From positions 1-26,775 of the forward strand of contig JAGSGJ010000029.1 in the NCBI GenBank assembly GCA_023955225.1: 26,775 bases of DNA, in the 5' to 3' direction. This stretch comes from Sulfurovum sp. (GTDB lineage Bacteria > Campylobacterota > Campylobacteria > Campylobacterales > Sulfurovaceae). Below, one piece after another: positions 23,468-26,775 of this stretch. The stretch's first letter is position 1, and each line of letters opens with the position of its first letter. The notes beneath the pieces were generated by a model. That model made no database searches and had not been told where the DNA came from. It saw nothing but the letters and a program-made list of their open reading frames with translations. Position numbers and translations under genes: made by a program.

Positions 23468-24337
23468 ATGCAAACTTTAAATTTTCCCTCTCCCATCCAA
23501 TCAATCACTTTTGATAAAAAACAGTTTTATCTGAAACGAGATGATCTGATAGATGCTGATTTCTCTGGTAACAAAGCACGAAAATTTTACTATTTTCTTC
23601 AGAATGATTTTCCTGATATACATAAGCTAATTTCTTATGGTTCTGCACAGTCGAATGCTATGTACTCACTTTCAGTCTTAGCGAAGATGAAAGGGTGGGA
23701 GTTTGAGTATTTTGTTGACCATATAGCTGATTATTTGAAAGAATACCCTCATGGTAATTATAAGGCTGCACTAGATAATGGTATGCTGCTTCGGCAAGCT
23801 CAGCAACCATACCCTGAGCTTGCCGAAGGGAAAGAGACACTTTTTATAGAAGAGGGTGGACGACAAAATGAGGCGGAGTTTGGTATACGTCTGTTGAGTG
23901 AAGAGATTGCATCGTGGCAGGCAGAGAAGGGTTTAAAAGAATTAAATATTTTCCTCCCCTCTGGGACTGGAACAACCGCACTTTTTTTACAAAAACATCT
24001 TCCTTTAAACAGGGTATATACCACACCATGTGTAGGAGATGAGAGTTATCTGAAAAAACAGTTTTTAGAATTAGAAGAGGATGAAAATCATCATCCCAAG
24101 ATCTTGAGCTTAGAGAAAAAACACCATTTTGCTAAACTTTATAAAGAAAACTACAAAATTTGGCTAAAATTACAACAACAAACGGGAGTGGAGTTTGACC
24201 TCCTTTATGACCCCCTTGGATGGAGAGTATTACTCGCTCATCCAGAGGTCTTTTCTAAACCTATACTCTACATCCATCAAGGTGGTGTGTTAGGCAATGA
24301 GAGTATGCTCCCGAGATATAAGAGAAAATACGACTAG
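23468..24337 (+). CDS. PLP-dependent ACC deaminase / D-cysteine desulfhydrase family enzyme
   Basis: This fold type II PLP enzyme belongs to the family containing 1-aminocyclopropane-1-carboxylate deaminase and D-cysteine desulfhydrase. Visible motifs are YLKRDDLIDADFSGNKARKF with PLP lysine K36, ISYGSAQSNAMYSLSVLA (the substrate-binding serine-glutamine-asparagine segment), LFIEEGGRQNEAEFGI, the phosphate loop LPSGTGTTALFL, and a C-terminal HQGGVLGNESM. At 289 residues it is shorter than the usual 320-340. Residues 108-121 (LRQAQQPYPELAEG) are encoded by an inserted palindrome and are probably a surface loop between two conserved blocks. The ATG at 23468 lacks a strong ribosome site (GGGAG is about 10 bases upstream). 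D-cysteine or another D-amino acid is a likelier substrate than ACC, but this cannot be settled here. Confidence 0.85.
   Translation: MQTLNFPSPIQSITFDKKQFYLKRDDLIDADFSGNKARKFYYFLQNDFPDIHKLISYGSAQSNAMYSLSVLAKMKGWEFEYFVDHIADYLKEYPHGNYKAALDNGMLLRQAQQPYPELAEGKETLFIEEGGRQNEAEFGIRLLSEEIASWQAEKGLKELNIFLPSGTGTTALFLQKHLPLNRVYTTPCVGDESYLKKQFLELEEDENHHPKILSLEKKHHFAKLYKENYKIWLKLQQQTGVEFDLLYDPLGWRVLLAHPEVFSKPILYIHQGGVLGNESMLPRYKRKYD
23789..23828. repeat. Perfect palindromic element inserted in a coding region
   Basis: Two 15-base arms, CTTCGGCAAGCTCAG and its exact reverse complement, flank a 10-base loop (23804-23813) inside the PLP enzyme gene. The arms resemble the CTTCGACAAGCTCAG-type dispersed palindromes I recall from other bacterial genomes, whose translation gives RQAQ and ELAEG-like peptides. 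The frame stays open through it. Confidence 0.8.
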
Positions 24338-24378
24338 TCGTATGAGCTAACTGTTGAAGTTAACTCAGCGTTAGCGTA

Positions 24379-24403
24379 GTTTTTTGGACTTTGTCCAAAA
24401 AAC
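24379..24403. terminator. Bidirectional hairpin terminator
   Basis: GTTTTTTGGAC and GTCCAAAAAAC form a perfect 11-base-pair stem around TTT, 42 bases after the PLP enzyme stop. The T- and A-runs lie in the arms, so it can end transcription from either side. A second small inverted repeat (GAGCTAACT / AAGTTAACTC) lies just before it, around 24343-24365. Confidence 0.6.
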
Positions 24404-24444
24404 GTTCTGTTAATAAAATATAAAGATATTGATAAGGATATATT

Positions 24445-25737
24445 GTGAAAATATTTTACAGTAGTGACGATACATTTGAAGCAAATTTTGATGAATTACT
24501 TCAGCGTGGAAAGATGGACATAGAGGGTGTAACAAGCATCGTTTCTGGATTACTTAAAGAGATACAAACTGAAGGTAATGCTGCAGTGAAGTCTCAAATA
24601 GCAAAATTTGACAGATGGGAACCAGAAAATGATGAGGCACTTTTGGTTTCTACCGATGATATGGCTAAAGCATATGATGCCATAGATCCTGAACTTCGTA
24701 CTGCTCTGCACCTTGCCTATGACCGTATAGAAAGCTATCACCAAAAACTCATGCCAAAAACATGGATGGATAAAGAAGCCAATGGGACTATCTTGGGACA
24801 AAAAGTCACTGCTGTAGACAGAGCAGGACTTTACATTCCTGGTGGAAAAGCTGCCTATCCAAGTTCATTGCTTATGAATGTAATCCCTGCGCAAGTAGCG
24901 GGAGTAGAAGAGATAGTGGTATGTACTCCTGCTCCAGATAATGAGCTCAATGAACTTCTGCTTGCGGCATGTCACCTTTGTAAAGTCACACAAGTGTTTA
25001 AAGTAGGTGGTGCTTCTGCAATCGGTGCGATGGCCTATGGAACGGAGACCATTCCTAAAGTAGATGTTATCACTGGTCCTGGAAATATCTTCGTAGCAAC
25101 AGCTAAAAAATTAGTGTATGGTGAAGTAAACATTGACATGATCGCAGGTCCATCTGAGATAGGTATACTGGCAGATGAAAGCGCTAGAGAAGACTACATT
25201 GCCATTGACCTTCTTTCTCAGGCAGAGCATGACGAGATGGCAAGTTCCATTCTCATTACTACAGATGAAGAGTTGGCAAATAAAGTCAGCGATAAAGTTG
25301 AAGAGTTCCTTGGGACACTTTCCCGTGAAGAGATAGCCAGAAAGTCCATAGAGGAGAGAGGGGCGATCATCGTGACTTCAGATATGGATGAAGCCATAGA
25401 TCTTATGAACGAAATAGCACCAGAACACTTAGAAGTCATCACACAGGATCCTATGAGTTTACTCGATAGCATCAAACACGCGGGAGCCATCTTCTTAGGT
25501 GAAAACACACCTGAGCCTATAGGTGACTATGTAGCAGGTCCAAACCACACGCTTCCTACAGGCGGCACAGCGAAATTTTATTCACCACTTTCTGTAGAAA
25601 ACTTTTTGAAAAAGTCTTCTATTATCTCTATGACCAAACAAGGTATGCAGGAGATCGGTGGTGCTTGTGCATTGATAGCGAATACTGAGGGATTGACTGC
25701 GCATGAAGAGTCGGTACGAATTAGACTTAGGGATTAA
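24445..25737 (+). CDS. hisD: Histidinol dehydrogenase
   Basis: HisD carries out the last two steps of histidine synthesis, oxidising L-histidinol to L-histidine with two NAD+. The conserved blocks are present: DRAGLYIPGGKAAYPSSLLM, VCTPAPDNELNELLLAACHL, DVITGPGNIFVATAKKLVYG, IDMIAGPSEIGILAD, and the zinc-site block LLSQAEHDEMASS in which Q259 and H262 take the same numbers as in E. coli HisD. AGPNHTLPTGGTAKF near the C-terminus completes the active site. At 430 residues the length is normal (434 in E. coli). The start is GTG at 24445 with AAGGA six bases upstream. No other histidine genes flank it, in line with the scattered his genes of Campylobacterota. A hairpin terminator follows. The identification is secure. 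Confidence 0.97.
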   Translation: MKIFYSSDDTFEANFDELLQRGKMDIEGVTSIVSGLLKEIQTEGNAAVKSQIAKFDRWEPENDEALLVSTDDMAKAYDAIDPELRTALHLAYDRIESYHQKLMPKTWMDKEANGTILGQKVTAVDRAGLYIPGGKAAYPSSLLMNVIPAQVAGVEEIVVCTPAPDNELNELLLAACHLCKVTQVFKVGGASAIGAMAYGTETIPKVDVITGPGNIFVATAKKLVYGEVNIDMIAGPSEIGILADESAREDYIAIDLLSQAEHDEMASSILITTDEELANKVSDKVEEFLGTLSREEIARKSIEERGAIIVTSDMDEAIDLMNEIAPEHLEVITQDPMSLLDSIKHAGAIFLGENTPEPIGDYVAGPNHTLPTGGTAKFYSPLSVENFLKKSSIISMTKQGMQEIGGACALIANTEGLTAHEESVRIRLRD

Positions 25738-25751
25738 TTTACATTTATACG

Positions 25752-25780
25752 TGGGTATTCTAACATCGTTTGGATACCCA
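25752..25780 (+). terminator. Intrinsic terminator after hisD
   Basis: TGGGTATTC and GGATACCCA form a 9-base-pair stem with one wobble around an 11-base loop, 14 bases after the hisD stop. It is followed by the pyrimidine run TTCTTCT, which suits a moderate rho-independent terminator. Confidence 0.6.
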
Positions 25781-25801
25781 TTCTTCTCTACAAATAACAC
25801 A

Positions 25802-25859
25802 ATAAATCCATAAATAATACCCTTCCTGAAACCTGCTTTAGAAAGGATAAAGGATTTAT
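25802..25859 (+). repeat. Long imperfect inverted repeat in the leader of the thiol peroxidase gene
   Basis: ATAAATCC (25802-25809) and GGATTTAT (25852-25859) are exact complements, with a weaker inner match (TCCT / AGGA). It lies 45 bases before the start of the exported peroxidase. It could be an operator, an RNA leader structure or chance in AT-rich DNA. Confidence 0.35.
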
Positions 25860-25903
25860 CTTATAACATGCAAATACATTAATAGTCAAATAAAAGGATT
25901 GAA

Positions 25904-26473
25904 ATGAAGAAAATAGTAGCATTGGTATTATTAAGTTCATTAGTATGGGGAACATGGGGAACAGCAGTTACCTTTAAAGGTGAAGAAGTAATTCTTAATA
26001 GTAAAGGTTTAAAAGTAGGAGCTATGGCACCAGCTTTTATCGCTGTAAATAAAGACTTTATAGAAGTAACTGTTGGTGGAGCAAAAGATAAGGTGCAGGT
26101 TATTGCATTTATTCCTTCCTTTGATACAGGGGTATGCAAATTAGAAACGATTACTTTTAATGAAAAGATATCTAAGATGAACAATGTTGAAGTGATACTG
26201 GTATCTAAAGATCTGCCTTTTGCTATAGGTAGATTTTGTCATGATAATAAAATTAAGAATGTAAGTACTGTCTCTGATTATAAAAATGCAAATTATGTAC
26301 TGAGATATGGTACGACTATCTCTTCCCCGCCATTTTTAGAAGGTTTTTTTGCTAGGGTAGTATATGTTGTAGACACTGCCGGGAAAATCATATATAAAGA
26401 AGTTGTACGTGAAATTAGTGAAGAACCTGATTATGATAAGGTTATAAATGCAGTAAACAGTTTAACACATTAA
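25904..26473 (+). CDS. Exported thiol peroxidase (Tpx-type peroxiredoxin)
   Basis: This atypical two-cysteine peroxiredoxin of the Tpx family reduces hydrogen peroxide and alkyl hydroperoxides at the expense of a thioredoxin-like donor. The mature part follows Tpx throughout: VTFKGEEVIL, VGAMAPAFIAVNKDF, the active site FIPSFDTGVCKLET with peroxidatic C78, VSKDLPFAIGRFCHDNKIKN with resolving C112, VSDYKNANYVLRYG, and VVYVVDTAGKIIYKEVV with EEPDYDKV. Unlike ordinary cytosolic Tpx (about 165-170 residues), this 189-residue chain begins with a clear Sec signal peptide (KKIVALVLLSSLVWGTWGTA), so it should act in the periplasm. GVC replaces the usual P-V-C step. The ATG at 25904 has AAAAGG upstream. 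The gene stands alone, with a long leader before it and a hairpin after it. Confidence 0.88.
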   Translation: MKKIVALVLLSSLVWGTWGTAVTFKGEEVILNSKGLKVGAMAPAFIAVNKDFIEVTVGGAKDKVQVIAFIPSFDTGVCKLETITFNEKISKMNNVEVILVSKDLPFAIGRFCHDNKIKNVSTVSDYKNANYVLRYGTTISSPPFLEGFFARVVYVVDTAGKIIYKEVVREISEEPDYDKVINAVNSLTH

Positions 26474-26658
26474 AAATCATTTTATTTCCATGCTTTGCAT
26501 GGGAATATATACTTCAATAGAATCCTTTAACTTTCCCTCATTTATTTTCTTCTTTATCTCTGTAATACAAAAAACTAAACAGTGCTTGTGATCATAAATA
26601 ATTATGTATAGATTCGTCAGTGATAAGGGTAAGAATTAAGTGATTTTTTGAAAATAAA
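26474..26658. other. Intergenic region with terminator, no gene seen
   Basis: This 185-base gap between the peroxidase and tRNA-Asp holds one hairpin near its start and otherwise AT-rich sequence. I see no supported open reading frame, RNA gene or repeat in the remainder. Confidence 0.6.
26486..26504 (+). terminator. Hairpin after the thiol peroxidase gene
   Basis: CCATGC and GCATGG pair around a TTT loop, extended by a wobble and an A-T pair, 13 bases after the stop. AT-rich sequence follows without a strong U-run, so it is a moderate terminator candidate. Confidence 0.5.
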
Positions 26659-26735
26659 TGGCGCGGTGGACGAGACTCGAACTCGCGACCCCCTGCGTGA
26701 CAGGCAGGTATTCTAACCAACTGAACTACCACCGC
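26659..26735 (-). tRNA. tRNA-Asp (anticodon GUC)
   Basis: On the minus strand the acceptor arms GCGGTGG and CCACCGC pair perfectly over seven bases. The D-arm is TAGTTCAGTTGGTTAGAATA, the anticodon arm is CTGCCTGTCACGCAG with anticodon GUC, and the T-arm GCGAGTTCGAGTCTCGT pairs over five bases. The discriminator is G, as expected for aspartate, and the 3' CCA is encoded in the DNA. The full 77 bases are present, so the gene is complete. The sequence upstream of its 5' end runs off the window. Confidence 0.96.
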
Positions 26736-26775
26736 ACCGAAGACCAATTAAATGGCTGAAAAGAATTGTACAAAA

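Noticed and set aside
26659..26739. A longer tRNA with acceptor GGTGCGG / CCGCGCC
   Set aside because: These bases also pair, but the shift would put an A at the discriminator and disturb the distance to the D-arm. The GCGGTGG/CCACCGC pairing gives the G discriminator of tRNA-Asp and an encoded CCA.

Overview
The window looks like chromosomal DNA of a Campylobacterota (epsilonproteobacterial) organism, most like Sulfurovum/Sulfurimonas-type marine sulfur oxidisers. This is inferred from protein family resemblance, AT-rich DNA, strong TATAAT -10 boxes with weak -35 regions, and two gene orders I recall from Campylobacter: ilvB(I)-ilvH-lpxD, and nth/peb4-type PPIase/fba. No database search was possible.

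Layout. Positions 1-2524 (minus) carry coaBC and glmU. 2601-3731 is a TTG-started trmA whose N-terminus has an added iron-sulfur-type cysteine set. 3820-4251 (minus) is a small CoA-binding protein. 4305-9683 (plus) is a biosynthetic run: ilvA, a Ppx/GppA phosphatase, ilvB, ilvH and lpxD. 9734-9964 is an unknown small protein. 9999-10382 (minus) is a PAS sensor protein whose 5' end does not resolve cleanly. 10727-14453 is cobalamin-dependent metH plus a DUF1653 protein. 14550-15671 is a secreted protein made of two nearly identical halves, apparently a fused tandem gene duplication. 15716-16119 (minus) are two small overlapping genes, a CPXCG zinc-ribbon-like protein and a small membrane protein. 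16184-17455 is pepD.

17532-19482 holds the most unusual pair: a PPK2 polyphosphate kinase followed 10 bases later by a full-length arginine (phosphagen) kinase of the animal type. Phosphagen kinases are rare in bacteria, and the pairing suggests an energy-buffering unit that links polyphosphate, ATP and phosphoarginine.

19501-20151 (minus) is nth. 20265-22304 (plus) encodes three paralogous exported chaperones: one keeps the parvulin PPIase domain, and the other two look like the same fold with that domain removed. They run directly into fba (class II aldolase). 23468-24337 is an ACC deaminase/D-cysteine desulfhydrase-family enzyme with a perfect palindrome inserted in frame. hisD follows, then an exported thiol peroxidase. 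The window ends with a tRNA-Asp gene on the minus strand with its CCA encoded.

No CRISPR array, transposase, integrase, rRNA gene or phage gene was seen. No gene-free stretch exceeds 300 bases. The longest, 10476-10726 and 26474-26658, are described as features.
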